The notes: generated by a model from the sequence alone, not told the origin. A stretch of 64,000 nucleotides of DNA from Burkholderia lata (GCF_000012945.1 NC_007510.1:1178001-1242000); one strand, 5' to 3'; shown: positions 9,752 to 18,243, counted from the stretch's first letter. A program made the numbers and translations.

Positions 9752-10309
9752 TTACGCGCGGCTGCGGTATTCGTTCGTACGCGTATCGATTTCGATCTTG
9801 TCGCCGGTGTTGCAGAACAGCGGCACTTGCAGTTCGAAGCCCGTTGCGAGCTTGGCGTTCTTCAGCACCTTGCCCGACGACGTGTCGCCCTTGACTGCCG
9901 GTTCCGTGTAGGTGATCTCGCGAACGAGGACCGTCGGCAGTTCGACCGAGATCGCCTTCTCGTTGTAGAACACGACTTCGCAAGCCATGCCGTCTTCGAG
10001 GTAGTTCAGCGCTTCGCCCATCATTTCCGCTTCGACTTCGAACTGGTTGTAGTCGGCGTCCATGAACACGTACATCGGATCGGCGAAGTACGAGTACGTC
10101 ACTTCCTTGCGGTCGAGCACGACGACGTCGAACTTGTCGTCAGCCTTGTAGACCGCTTCCTGGCCTGCGTTCGTCAGCAGGTTCTTCATCTTCATCTTGA
10201 CGACGGCGGAGTTACGGCCCGACTTGTTGTATTCAGCCTTGGCGATGACCCATGCGTCGCTGCCGATCTGCACGACGTTGCCTACGCGGAGTTCCTGTGC
10301 GGTTTTCAT
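9752..10309 (-). CDS. efp: Elongation factor P (arginine type)
   Basis: Ribosome-binding factor that relieves stalling at polyproline stretches. 185 residues, three beta-barrel domains. The modified loop at the tip of domain I reads N-K-S-G-R-N with Arg at position 32, the form that is rhamnosylated by EarP in beta- and some gamma-proteobacteria (lysine types use EpmA). The gene for EarP lies directly upstream on the same strand. SD-like AGGACA stands about 9 nt before ATG. A long imperfect hairpin occupies the earP-efp spacer, so efp may have its own promoter or an attenuating structure. Confidence 0.97.
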   Translation of the reverse strand: MKTAQELRVGNVVQIGSDAWVIAKAEYNKSGRNSAVVKMKMKNLLTNAGQEAVYKADDKFDVVVLDRKEVTYSYFADPMYVFMDADYNQFEVEAEMMGEALNYLEDGMACEVVFYNEKAISVELPTVLVREITYTEPAVKGDTSSGKVLKNAKLATGFELQVPLFCNTGDKIEIDTRTNEYRSRA

Positions 10310-10359
10310 AAAAAACTGTCCTGATCAAATCAAATAAATAGGTGCCTGAGCGTTGCGCA

Positions 10360-10425
10360 ACGGCTGACGGCGCAAGCGGTGCGTTCCGGTGGACGCCAAA
10401 AGCGAGCGCTTGCCTGGTCAGCCGT
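10360..10425 (-). other. Long interrupted stem-loop in the earP-efp spacer
   Basis: ACGGCTGAC (10360-10368) pairs with GTCAGCCGT (10417-10425). After a 3-nt internal loop GCAAGCG (10372-10378) pairs with CGCTTGC (10407-10413), leaving a loop of about 28 nt. There is no T-run on the efp-proximal side, so it is not a simple terminator; an attenuator, processing site or 3' stabiliser for earP are options. Confidence 0.55.
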
Positions 10426-10436
10426 CGGATAACCGC

Positions 10437-11630
10437 TTATTTTAACTGAGATTTTGCGTATTCCGCCAGCTTTCCGGCGAGATCGCCGACGGACGCGAGC
10501 GCGTCGGCCCAGCGGGCCGCGTTGGCGTCCAGTGCGACGCGGTGCTGCCAGAAATCGGCCCAGTCGGGCGTGCCGACGCCGTTCCATGCGTGCCAGAACC
10601 GCTCGAGTGCCGCGCGCGGGGCATCGGCGAGGCCGGCCGACAGGTGCGCGAGCGCGGCGTCGAGCTTCGGCAGGTGCACGTCGTCGGCCTGCGGGTAGAT
10701 GTGCCACACGAACGGCTTGCGGGCCCACTGCGCTCGCACGAACGAATCTTCGCCGCGCACGAAATTGAGGTCGGCCACCCACAGCAAGGGATCGTAGTCG
10801 GCCTGGGGAACGAACGCGAGCCCGTGGGCAGTCAGGTTGCCGCTGCGCGCATGCGTGCCCGCGCCGAACGACTCGACCCCGAAAAAGCGCGCGACGGCAG
10901 GCGACACGCGACCGGCCGGCACGAGTGCGACGACCGGCGACGGGCCGTCGCGCCATTGCGCGAGCAGCGCGTCGACGGCCGGATTCTCGTACGCGAACAG
11001 GCTGACGACCGTCGTGCCGGCGGCCGGCGGCGCGCCGCCGGTCGCGCGCTGCCACCAGGTGTCGCGCGCCGCCGCGTCGGCTGCGAAGGCCGTGCGGCGC
11101 GCATCGAGGTCGCGTTCTTTCAGGACGCCGCCGGTGCCGGCCGACAGGCCGGGGAAGAAAAACGTCTTCAGCAGCGGGTAGCGCGGATGCGGCGATGGCC
11201 GCAGATGGAAGTCGGCGACCCAGTCTTCGGCGCTCAGGTATTCGAGGTTGATCCACACGGGGCGACGCGCGCGGCGCGCCATCGCCGCGAGATACGCGCC
11301 GGGCAGCTCGCATGCGAACGCTTCGATCACGACATCGGCGATCTCCAGCGCGTCGCCGGCTTCCGCGTGCCAGTGCTCGATCACGATCGCGTCGACCGTT
11401 TGCCGCCCCGCGTCGGGATCGACCCCGGGCAGCAGGCGCGCGAACGTGCGCAGGTCGTCGACGAACAGGCGAACCTGCCAGCCGTGCTCGTGCGCGAGCT
11501 GGCGCGCGACGCGCCAGCAGACGCCGATGTCGCCGAAATTGTCGACGACGGTGCAGAAGAGGTCGCAGGCGATCGGTTCGCCCGGCGCGAGCGGCGCGGC
11601 GGGCGGGGGGGCAGCGGTGGTGCGGGGCAT
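10437..11630 (-). CDS. earP: EF-P arginine rhamnosyltransferase EarP
   Basis: Inverting glycosyltransferase that attaches rhamnose from dTDP-beta-L-rhamnose to Arg32 of EF-P. 397 residues, GT-B fold. The N-terminal signature TVVDNFGDIGVCWR (about 28-40) carries the catalytic-region aspartates described for this family. The first 15 residues are Ala/Pro-rich, so the true start might be slightly internal. Paired with efp 127 bp downstream, whose Arg32 is present, so enzyme and substrate agree. It was formerly annotated as a DUF2331 protein. Confidence 0.93.
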   Translation of the reverse strand: MPRTTAAPPPAAPLAPGEPIACDLFCTVVDNFGDIGVCWRVARQLAHEHGWQVRLFVDDLRTFARLLPGVDPDAGRQTVDAIVIEHWHAEAGDALEIADVVIEAFACELPGAYLAAMARRARRPVWINLEYLSAEDWVADFHLRPSPHPRYPLLKTFFFPGLSAGTGGVLKERDLDARRTAFAADAAARDTWWQRATGGAPPAAGTTVVSLFAYENPAVDALLAQWRDGPSPVVALVPAGRVSPAVARFFGVESFGAGTHARSGNLTAHGLAFVPQADYDPLLWVADLNFVRGEDSFVRAQWARKPFVWHIYPQADDVHLPKLDAALAHLSAGLADAPRAALERFWHAWNGVGTPDWADFWQHRVALDANAARWADALASVGDLAGKLAEYAKSQLK

Positions 11631-11706
11631 CGAAGCGGGCCGGTGAATGCTCTAAACTGGCGATTCTAATAGACCCGTTCCGCGTTACAAGGCGCCCGGA
11701 TCACGC

Positions 11707-13740
11707 ATGACATCCCCTGAAGCTTCCGATACCCCGTTCGAACCGAAGAAGATCCTTGCGCAGTTGCCGCACATGCCGGGCGTCTATCGCTATTACGACA
11801 CGGCGGGTGCCGTGCTCTATGTCGGCAAGGCACGCGACCTGAAGAAGCGCGTATCGAGCTATTTCACGAAGACGCAGCTGTCGCCGCGCATCGCGATGAT
11901 GGTCACGCGCATCGCGCGCATCGAGACGACCGTCACGCGCTCGGAGGCCGAGGCGCTGCTGCTCGAGAACAACCTGATCAAGGCGCTCGCGCCGCGCTAC
12001 AACATCCTGTTTCGCGACGACAAGTCGTATCCGTACCTGAAGCTCACCGCACACCGTTTTCCGCGGATGGCCTACTACCGCGGCTCGGTCGACAAGCAGA
12101 ACCAGTATTTCGGGCCGTTCCCGAGCGCCTGGGCCGTGCGCGAGAGCATCCAGATCCTGCAGCGCGTGTTCCAGTTGCGCACCTGCGAGGACTCGGTCTT
12201 CAACAACCGCACGCGGCCGTGCCTGCTGCACCAGATCGGGCGCTGCACGGCGCCGTGCGTCGGCGCGATCTCCGACGAGGATTACGCGATCGACGTATCG
12301 AACGCCGCGCGCTTCCTGCTCGGCCGGCAGTCCGAAGTGATGAAGGAGCTCGAGCAGAAGATGCACGCGTTCGCGGCCGAGCTGAAATTCGAGCAGGCGG
12401 CGGCCGTGCGCAACCAGATGAGCTCGCTCGCGACGGTGCTGCACCAGCAGGCGATCGAGGTCGGCAGCGACAGCGACGTCGATATCCTGGCCGTCGTTGC
12501 ACAGGGCGGGCGCGTGTGCGTGAATCTCGCGATGGTGCGCGGCGGCCGGCATCTCGGCGACAAGGCGTATTTCCCGACGCACGTCGAAAGCGCGCTGACG
12601 CTCGCCGAGGGCGGTATCGGCGACGAGTCCGAACTGGCGGAGGCGGTGGATGCGCCCGCCGATGCCATGCCCGACCTGCCCGCGGAAGAACCCGGCCGTG
12701 CGCGCAGCGACGCGGCGGCGTCGGTCGAGGCGGAAGTGCTCGACGCGTTCATCGCGCAGCACTATCTCGGCAATCGCGTACCGCCCGTGCTGGTCGTGAG
12801 CCATGCACCCGCGAGCCGCGACCTGCTCGAGCTGCTGTCCGAGCAGGCCGGCCACAAGGTGTCGCTGGTGCGGCAGCCGCAGGGGCAGCGGCGAGCGTGG
12901 CTGTCGATGGCCGAACAGAATGCGCAGATCGCGCTCATGCGGCTGCTGTCCGAGCAGGGCTCGCAGCAGGCGCGCACGCGGGCGCTCGCAGAGACGCTCA
13001 GCTACGAATGCGACGATCTCACGACGCTGCGGATCGAATGCTTCGACATCAGCCATACGATGGGCGAGGCGACGCAGGCGTCGTGCGTGGTCTACCACCA
13101 TCACAAGATGCAGTCGGGCGAATACCGCCGCTACAACATCACCGGGATCACGCCGGGCGACGACTACGCGGCGATGCGGCAGGTGCTCACGCGCCGCTAC
13201 GAGAAGATGGTCGAGCAGGCCGCGCAGGCGGCTGCCGCCGACGATGCGGCCGGGATCGACGGCGAGTCGACGCGCCAGGCCGAGGCGTCGAGCCTGCTGC
13301 CGAACATCGTGCTGATCGACGGCGGCAAGGGTCAGGTCGAAATCGCGCGCCAGGTGTTCACCGAGCTCGGTCTCGACACGTCGATGCTGGTGGGCGTCGC
13401 GAAAGGCGAGGGGCGCAAGGTTGGCCTCGAGACGCTGGTGTTCGCGGACGGACGCACGCCGCTCGAACTCGGCAAGGAGAGCGCCGCGCTGATGGTCGTC
13501 GCGCAGATCCGCGACGAGGCGCACCGTTTCGCGATCACCGGCATGCGCGCCAAGCGGGCGAAGGCGCGCCAGACGTCGCGGCTCGAGGAGCTGGAGGGTG
13601 TCGGCGCGAAGCGCCGGCAGCGGCTGCTCGCGCGGTTCGGCGGGTTGCGCGGCGTCGTTGCCGCGAGTGTCGAGGAACTCGCGAGCGTCGAGGGCATCTC
13701 GCACGCGCTCGCCGAGCAGATCTACAAGCAGCTTCACTGA
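11707..13740 (+). CDS. uvrC: Excinuclease ABC subunit C
   Basis: Makes both incisions in nucleotide excision repair with UvrA and UvrB. 677 residues, against 610 in E. coli. GIY-YIG nuclease at about 22-100 (MPGVYRYY...[14 protein letters not shown]), UVR motif around 205-240, RNase H-like C-terminal nuclease, and tandem HhH at the end ([20 protein letters not shown]...[12 protein letters not shown]). Two Ala/Asp/Glu-rich insertions, at about 305-340 and 505-530, explain the extra length. Followed 90 bp later by pgsA, the widely conserved uvrC-pgsA-tRNA order. Confidence 0.96.
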   Translation: MTSPEASDTPFEPKKILAQLPHMPGVYRYYDTAGAVLYVGKARDLKKRVSSYFTKTQLSPRIAMMVTRIARIETTVTRSEAEALLLENNLIKALAPRYNILFRDDKSYPYLKLTAHRFPRMAYYRGSVDKQNQYFGPFPSAWAVRESIQILQRVFQLRTCEDSVFNNRTRPCLLHQIGRCTAPCVGAISDEDYAIDVSNAARFLLGRQSEVMKELEQKMHAFAAELKFEQAAAVRNQMSSLATVLHQQAIEVGSDSDVDILAVVAQGGRVCVNLAMVRGGRHLGDKAYFPTHVESALTLAEGGIGDESELAEAVDAPADAMPDLPAEEPGRARSDAAASVEAEVLDAFIAQHYLGNRVPPVLVVSHAPASRDLLELLSEQAGHKVSLVRQPQGQRRAWLSMAEQNAQIALMRLLSEQGSQQARTRALAETLSYECDDLTTLRIECFDISHTMGEATQASCVVYHHHKMQSGEYRRYNITGITPGDDYAAMRQVLTRRYEKMVEQAAQAAAADDAAGIDGESTRQAEASSLLPNIVLIDGGKGQVEIARQVFTELGLDTSMLVGVAKGEGRKVGLETLVFADGRTPLELGKESAALMVVAQIRDEAHRFAITGMRAKRAKARQTSRLEELEGVGAKRRQRLLARFGGLRGVVAASVEELASVEGISHALAEQIYKQLH

Positions 13741-13830
13741 CGCGGCCGTGCGGCCGGCTGCCTTGCCAGCGTTCTTGTGGCAGGCCGGTCGACACGGCAC
13801 AATTGCGAATCCTTTACTGTCCCGCATGCC

Positions 13831-14418
13831 ATGCCGTTCAATTTCCCGATTTTCCTGACGTGGGTACGGATCGTGCTGATTCCGCTCGTCGTCGGCGTGT
13901 TCTATCTGCCGGACACGGTGATGGGCGGCGCGCACCGCAATCTCGCGGCGGCGGCGATCTTCATACTCGCGGCGCTGACCGACTGGTTCGACGGCTATCT
14001 GGCACGCAAGTGGAACCAGACGTCGTCATTCGGCGCATTTCTCGACCCGGTGGCGGACAAGCTGATGGTGACGGCCGCGCTGCTGATCCTCGTGCAGATT
14101 TCGCGGGTCGATGCGGCGATCGCGCTCGTGATCGTCGGCCGCGAGATCGCGATTTCGGCGCTGCGTGAGTGGATGGCGCAGATCGGCGCGTCGAAGAGCG
14201 TCGCGGTGAACCAGCTCGGCAAGTTCAAGACCGCATGCCAGATGGTTGCGATTCCGATGCTGCTGTTCTACGGGCCGCTGCCGCTCGGTGTCGCGACGAT
14301 CGACACGCGCGTGTGGGGCGAATGGCTGATGTATCTCGCGGCGGTGCTGACGATCTGGTCGATGCTGTACTACATGAAGCTCGCATGGCCGCAGATTCGC
14401 GAGCGCGGCGGCGCGTGA
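13831..14418 (+). CDS. pgsA: CDP-diacylglycerol-glycerol-3-phosphate phosphatidyltransferase
   Basis: Integral membrane enzyme making phosphatidylglycerol phosphate, the committed step to PG and cardiolipin. 195 residues. ATG 13831 is chosen because the protein then begins with the conserved MPFNFPIFLTWVR helix; the longer in-frame start adds only a polar shadow. The CDP-alcohol phosphotransferase motif DG-x2-AR-x8-G-x3-D-x3-D is complete (DGYLARKW ... GAFLDPVAD). Located between uvrC and the glycine tRNAs as in enterobacteria. Confidence 0.95.
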   Translation: MPFNFPIFLTWVRIVLIPLVVGVFYLPDTVMGGAHRNLAAAAIFILAALTDWFDGYLARKWNQTSSFGAFLDPVADKLMVTAALLILVQISRVDAAIALVIVGREIAISALREWMAQIGASKSVAVNQLGKFKTACQMVAIPMLLFYGPLPLGVATIDTRVWGEWLMYLAAVLTIWSMLYYMKLAWPQIRERGGA

Positions 14419-14463
14419 CAGGTCCGGTCGAGCGGGTTTTTGGAAAAAGGGCTGGAAAAGCCC

Positions 14464-14492
14464 TTGACACATGAATGTGGCTTCGACATAAT
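14464..14492 (+). promoter_or_regulatory. Sigma-70 promoter of the tRNA-Gly cluster
   Basis: TTGACA (14464-14469), exact consensus, then a 17-bp spacer, then CATAAT (14487-14492, 5 of 6). It is followed by a pyrimidine/GC-rich start region and lies about 60 bp before the first mature tRNA end. The best promoter match in the window. Confidence 0.88.
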
Positions 14493-14553
14493 CTCGCTTC
14501 TCCGCTGCACGACGAAGTAAGTGTGTGACGGGGAAGCAGTAGCGCAGCAATAC

Positions 14554-14629
14554 GCGGGAGTAGCTCAGTTGGTAGAGCGCAACCTTGCCAAGGTTGAGGT
14601 CGCGAGTTCGAGACTCGTCTCCCGCTCCA
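14554..14629 (+). tRNA. glyT: tRNA-Gly (GCC), copy 1
   Basis: 76 nt including encoded CCA. Acceptor GCGGGAG pairs with CTCCCGC, discriminator T, then CCA. The anticodon loop shows GCC. T-arm GCGAGTTCGAGACTCGT fits. First of three identical copies. Confidence 0.97.
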
Positions 14630-14682
14630 GATTTTTTCTGGCAGCGTGTTGTACGGCAAAGCGCTGCAGATGCAGGACACAT

Positions 14683-14758
14683 GCGGGAGTAGCTCAGTTG
14701 GTAGAGCGCAACCTTGCCAAGGTTGAGGTCGCGAGTTCGAGACTCGTCTCCCGCTCCA
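14683..14758 (+). tRNA. glyT: tRNA-Gly (GCC), copy 2
   Basis: Identical in all 76 positions to the copy at 14554. Separated from it by a 53-nt spacer that is itself nearly repeated after this copy, showing tandem duplication of the whole unit. Confidence 0.97.
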
Positions 14759-14809
14759 GATTTTTCTGGCAGCGTGTTGTACGGCGAAGCGCTGCAGGTG
14801 CAGGACAAT

Positions 14810-14885
14810 GCGGGAGTAGCTCAGTTGGTAGAGCGCAACCTTGCCAAGGTTGAGGTCGCGAGTTCGAGACTCGTCTCCCGCTCCA
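14810..14885 (+). tRNA. glyT: tRNA-Gly (GCC), copy 3
   Basis: Third identical 76-nt copy, anticodon GCC, CCA encoded. A short hairpin terminator follows within 10 nt. Confidence 0.97.
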
Positions 14886-14892
14886 AGTAATG

Positions 14893-14914
14893 GGGAAGCC
14901 AAGCTTCCCTTTTT
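14893..14914 (+). terminator. Short terminator-like hairpin after the tRNA-Gly cluster
   Basis: GGGAAGC / GCTTCCC with a 3-nt loop followed by TTTTTA. The stem is only 7 bp, so read-through into tRNA-Cys is plausible. Confidence 0.7.
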
Positions 14915-14985
14915 ATTTGATGGACTTTCGGTCCTCGAATAAAGAATCTGTCGCTTGCCTCACGGCATTCGCACAGTCCGCTTTT

Positions 14986-15059
14986 GGCGCGATAGCAAAG
15001 CGGTTATGCAGCGGCCTGCAAAGCCGTTTAGGCCGGTTCGACTCCGGCTCGCGCCTCCA
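14986..15059 (+). tRNA. cysT: tRNA-Cys (GCA)
   Basis: 74 nt with encoded CCA. Acceptor GGCGCGA pairs with TCGCGCC, anticodon stem GCGGC/GCCGT, loop CTGCAAA giving GCA, T-loop GGTTCGACTCC. The pgsA-glyW-cysT order is the same as in E. coli. Confidence 0.96.
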
Positions 15060-15069
15060 GGTAGAAAGA

Positions 15070-15105
15070 GAAAAAGCCCCGCTTCGGCGGGGCTTTTCTT
15101 TTTTC
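15070..15105 (+). terminator. Intrinsic terminator after tRNA-Cys
   Basis: Stem AGCCCCGC / GCGGGGCT with a TTCG tetraloop followed by TTTTCTTTTTTC. Confidence 0.92.
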
Positions 15106-15231
15106 TGCGTCCGGTTCGGAGGCGGACCGTGAGGCGGGCGGGGCGGGGTGCGGTAGCATGGCGCGATCAGCGGGCATTCGAGTCCTGCGCGAGACGCCGA
15201 GGCGATCGATGGCGACACCAGGTGAAGCGAA

Positions 15232-15675
15232 TTGACCACCCCCGGGCTCGACACGCGGGAGGCGCGGCTCTCCGATTGCGCCGCAATCGCGAGGCTGCTG
15301 TGCCAGCTTGGATACGAGGCGACGCCCGCGCTGATTCATGAAAAATTGCAGTCGTTCGCCGACAAGCCGGGTGATCTGGTATGCGTGACAACGTTGGATG
15401 GCGAGGTGGTCGGCAGTATCAGCCTGCACATCCTGCCGCTCTTTCATGCAGCCGGAAATCTCGGGCGCATCACGAGCATGGTCGTTGACGAGCGTCACCG
15501 GGGATGCGGGATTGGCGGTGCACTGATGGCGACTGCAGAACGTTGGTTCGAGAGCGGCCGATGCGTGAAGCTGGAGGTGACGAGCGGCGATCAACGCCCG
15601 GACGCTCACCGCTTTTATGCGCATCATGGTTTCGCGCGCGACGGGCAGCGGCTCTCCAGGAAAATGCATCCGTAG
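15232..15675 (+). CDS. GNAT family N-acetyltransferase
   Basis: Acetyl-CoA-dependent N-acetyltransferase of unknown substrate, 147 residues. The start is TTG at 15232: the only nearby upstream ATG (15209) runs into a stop, and an SD-like AGGTGA precedes by about 10 nt. Acetyl-CoA-binding motif A appears as RGCGIGGALMATAERW (Q/R-x2-G-x-G/A type), and the C-terminal HRFYAHHGFAR is the usual GNAT beta6-alpha4 element. Single gene bounded by terminators on both sides. Confidence 0.85.
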   Translation: MTTPGLDTREARLSDCAAIARLLCQLGYEATPALIHEKLQSFADKPGDLVCVTTLDGEVVGSISLHILPLFHAAGNLGRITSMVVDERHRGCGIGGALMATAERWFESGRCVKLEVTSGDQRPDAHRFYAHHGFARDGQRLSRKMHP

Positions 15676-15688
15676 CGCATGTCCGAAA

Positions 15689-15720
15689 ACAAAAGCCCGC
15701 TGCGTGCGGGCTTTTGTTTT
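15689..15720 (+). terminator. Intrinsic terminator after the GNAT gene
   Basis: AAAAGCCCGC / GCGGGCTTTT with a 5-nt loop and a trailing T-run; A-run on the left, so probably bidirectional with the converging gene at 15792. Confidence 0.88.
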
Positions 15721-15791
15721 CAGCGATTGAAGCGCGATTCGCGAACGGGCGCACCGGCTATGCGATGTCGCTCGTTCGTCGCGGCATCCGC

Positions 15792-16340
15792 TCAACCATC
15801 CACCGGCTGCGCCGGCGTGTCGAGCGTCAACTGATAGAACGCCGCGTCGAGCCACCGGCCGAACTTGAATCCCGCCTGCGTGATCGTGCCCGAGTGCACG
15901 AATCCGAGCTTCGTATGCAGTGCGATGCTTCCCGCATTGGTCGCATCGATGCAGCCGACCACCACGTGCACCTGCGCTTCGTGCGCGCGCCGGACCACTT
16001 CGCGCAGCAGCACCTCGCCAAGCCCGCGGCCGCGCTGGTCGCGATGCACGTACACGCTGTGTTCGACCGTGTACTTGTAGGCGGGAAACGCGCGGAACGT
16101 GCCCCAGCTCGCAAAGCCGAGCAGCGTGCCCGATGCGTCGACGGCGCCGATGACCGGGAACCCGCCCGCGCGCTTCGCCGCGAACCACGCGACCATCGCT
16201 TCCGGCGGACGCGGCTTGTAGTCGTACAGCGCGGTCGACGTCGCGATCGCGTCGTTCAGGATCTCGAGAATGGCCGGCGCATGCTCGGCCTCGCTGCAAT
16301 CGATCAGGCGCACGTCGTCGCGCTGTTTCGGGGAATTCAT
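15792..16340 (-). CDS. GNAT acetyltransferase, phosphinothricin/L-amino-acid acetyltransferase-like
   Basis: 182 residues from ATG 16340; a longer in-frame opening adds 40 non-homologous residues and would run into the preceding gene's end. It resembles the Pat/MddA group (methionine sulfoximine and phosphinothricin acetylation): ILEILNDAIATSTALYDY near the start, HSVYVHRDQRGRGLGEVLL as acetyl-CoA motif, and GFVHSGTITQAGFKFGRW at the end. The exact substrate cannot be told from sequence. The XRE-cupin regulator gene on the same strand ends 58 bp upstream, so the two may be co-transcribed and the regulator may control it. Confidence 0.88.
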   Translation of the reverse strand: MNSPKQRDDVRLIDCSEAEHAPAILEILNDAIATSTALYDYKPRPPEAMVAWFAAKRAGGFPVIGAVDASGTLLGFASWGTFRAFPAYKYTVEHSVYVHRDQRGRGLGEVLLREVVRRAHEAQVHVVVGCIDATNAGSIALHTKLGFVHSGTITQAGFKFGRWLDAAFYQLTLDTPAQPVDG

Positions 16341-16398
16341 ACGGGCTCCTGTGGGCAGTAAGTAGGGCGCGCGCACGGCTGCTGCGACGACGCGTTCA

Positions 16399-17019
16399 TC
16401 AGAGATTCCGCACGCCGGCGGCGGACGCATCGCAGATCGCGACGACATAGCGCGCGGCATGCGACGACGGATTGCTGAAAATCAGCGGCTGGTCGAGCCG
16501 CATGGCCAGGCAGTCGCCTTCGTGAAGTTCGTGAAGCGCGTCGCCGAACGTGACGTCGACGCGGCCGCTGATGACCCACACCTGCTGATGCAGCGCGCTT
16601 TCGCGTCCGCCACTGTCGTACGCGACGCGGGCACCGGGCGGGAAATCCACCTCGACGAGCTGGATCGGCGACGGCCAGCCGGCCGGGGAGAGATTGCGGC
16701 GTACATAGCCGGACGCAGGGTCTCGCCATTCGGCCTGCTGCGCGTGGCGCGCCAGCGGCTGCGTGGGCGTGTCGTCCTGGTCGCCGCCGAACAGCCCGGC
16801 CAGCGACACGCCGAGCCCGGCCGCGAGCTTGTCGAGCACGACGGCCGTCGGGCTGGCCGATGCGCGTTCGATGAGCGAGATCATCGAACGGCTGACGCCG
16901 GAGCGCGCGGCCAGCGCATCGAGCGTGTAGCCTCGCACGGTGCGCAGGTCGCGTACGCGCCGGGCGATGCGTTCGTTGATGCCGGTGTCGTCGGCAACGG
17001 CGGTAGCTGATTCTTTCAT
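16399..17019 (-). CDS. XRE-family regulator with C-terminal cupin sensor
   Basis: 206 residues starting at ATG 17019. HTH at about 15-70 (RRVRDLRTVRGYTLDALAARSGVSRSMISLIERAS) and a cupin domain at about 105-200 (FPPGARVAYDS...HQQVWVISGRVDVTFG). The architecture is that of small-molecule-responsive repressors such as PuuR/SutR relatives. A perfect inverted repeat, TTCCAG-CAAA-CTGGAA, lies 13-28 bp upstream of its start (17032-17047), a likely autoregulatory operator. The adjacent acetyltransferase downstream is the natural target candidate. Confidence 0.88.
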   Translation of the reverse strand: MKESATAVADDTGINERIARRVRDLRTVRGYTLDALAARSGVSRSMISLIERASASPTAVVLDKLAAGLGVSLAGLFGGDQDDTPTQPLARHAQQAEWRDPASGYVRRNLSPAGWPSPIQLVEVDFPPGARVAYDSGGRESALHQQVWVISGRVDVTFGDALHELHEGDCLAMRLDQPLIFSNPSSHAARYVVAICDASAAGVRNL

Positions 17020-17031
17020 GATGGATTTATT

Positions 17032-17047
17032 TTCCAGCAAACTGGAA
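17032..17047. promoter_or_regulatory. Palindromic operator candidate for the XRE-cupin regulator
   Basis: TTCCAGCAAACTGGAA, a perfect 6+6 inverted repeat with a 4-bp centre in an AT-rich segment between the XRE gene and the divergent ParD-like/map pair. Confidence 0.55.
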
Positions 17048-17160
17048 TTCGATGTCAACGGGATTGACGTCCGATGGCTCGATGGAATCCGAACGGCTTG
17101 CCCGGCAGTCGCGCGCGGCGTAATATACGAATCGACTACGTTTCGTTTAATTGGGGATAT

Positions 17161-17397
17161 ATGGGCATCATCAAGATTTCCGAGCACATGCACGAGCGGC
17201 TGCGCTCGACCAGCACGGCGCTGAGCCGCTCGATCAACGCGCAGGCCGAACACTGGCTGCGCGTCGGGATGCTGGCGGAACTCAATCCGGCGCTGTCCTA
17301 CGGGGACATCTGCCGGATGCTGATCGAGGCCGAAGCGCGGGGCGGTGAAGCGGGGCCGGCGGAATCGGTCGAGCACGGCATCGAGCAGGTGGCGTAA
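17161..17397 (+). CDS. ParD-like antitoxin-family protein upstream of map
   Basis: 78 residues starting at ATG 17161 behind GGGGATAT. The sequence KISEHMHERLRSTSTALSRSINAQAEHWLRVGML resembles the ribbon-helix-helix ParD-like family (often filed as a type II antitoxin). No ParE- or RelE-like toxin gene is adjacent. Instead its TAA overlaps the ATG of a methionine aminopeptidase gene (TAATG), so the two are translationally coupled. Whether it is a DNA-binding regulator of that operon or an antitoxin is unknown. Confidence 0.8.
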   Translation: MGIIKISEHMHERLRSTSTALSRSINAQAEHWLRVGMLAELNPALSYGDICRMLIEAEARGGEAGPAESVEHGIEQVA

Positions 17398-18203
17398 TGG
17401 CGAAGCGAGAAATCCCGATCCGCGGCGCCGCGGAAATCGCCAAGTCGCGCGAAGCCGCGAAGCTCGCGTCGCAGGTGCTGACGATGATCACCGAGCACGT
17501 GAAGCCGGGTGTCACCACCGACGAGCTGGACGTGCTCTGCCGCAACTACATCGTCGACGTGCTCGGTGCGATCCCGGCGAACATCGGCTACCACGGTTAT
17601 CCGAAGACGCTCTGCACGTCGGTCAATCACGTGGTGTGTCACGGCATTCCGACGTCGCGGCCGCTGCGCGACGGCGACATCGTGAACCTCGACATTGCGG
17701 TGATCAAGGACGGCTGGTTCGGCGATACGAGCCGCATGTATTTCGTCGGCGAACCGAACGAGCTCGCGCGTCGGCTTGTCGCGACGACCTATGAGGCGAT
17801 GCACGCGGGCATTCGCGCGGTGCGTCCGGGCGCAACGCTCGGCGACGTCGGCTACGCGATCCAGCAGGTCGCGCATCGCGAAGGATTCAGCGTGGTTCGC
17901 GAGTACTGCGGGCACGGCATCGGCGATGTCTATCACGACGAGCCGCAGGTGCTTCACTACGGCCGCCCGGGCACCGGCGTGCCGCTCCGGCCGGGGATGA
18001 TCTTCACGATCGAGCCGATGCTCAACGCAGGCAAGCGCGACACGCGCATGCTGGCGGACGGCTGGACGGTCGTCACGAAGGACCATTCGCTGTCGGCGCA
18101 ATGGGAGCACATGGTCGTGGTGACCGAGACGGGCTTCGAGGTGCTGTCCGAGGACGTGAAGCCGCAGGCGTTTCCGGTGCTGTCCGGCACGCACGCCGCC
18201 TGA
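17397..18203 (+). CDS. map: Methionine aminopeptidase, type I
   Basis: Removes N-terminal Met from nascent proteins; two-metal hydrolase. 268 residues. Metal ligands and active-site blocks are recognisable: HGIPTSRPLRDGDIVNLDIAVIKDGWFGDTSR (two Asp), YCGHGIGDVYHDEP (His), FTIEPMLN (Glu) and QWEHMVVVTE (Glu). Because the usual housekeeping map lies beside rpsB in this group, this is probably a second, paralogous map; that is inference since the rest of the genome is not visible. Coupled to the ParD-like gene and closed by a terminator. Confidence 0.93.
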   Translation: MAKREIPIRGAAEIAKSREAAKLASQVLTMITEHVKPGVTTDELDVLCRNYIVDVLGAIPANIGYHGYPKTLCTSVNHVVCHGIPTSRPLRDGDIVNLDIAVIKDGWFGDTSRMYFVGEPNELARRLVATTYEAMHAGIRAVRPGATLGDVGYAIQQVAHREGFSVVREYCGHGIGDVYHDEPQVLHYGRPGTGVPLRPGMIFTIEPMLNAGKRDTRMLADGWTVVTKDHSLSAQWEHMVVVTETGFEVLSEDVKPQAFPVLSGTHAA

Positions 18204-18243
18204 TATCTGCAGTGCGCCGCGAACGGCGGTGCGGCGTCACAGT

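Noticed and set aside
14464..15230. Integrative element or attachment site at the tRNA-Gly/Cys genes
   Set aside because: No integrase, no partial tRNA duplication beyond the three full copies and no foreign-looking genes nearby.
17161..17397. Classical ParDE toxin-antitoxin operon
   Set aside because: No toxin-sized ORF of the ParE/RelE family on either side; the partner gene is a methionine aminopeptidase.
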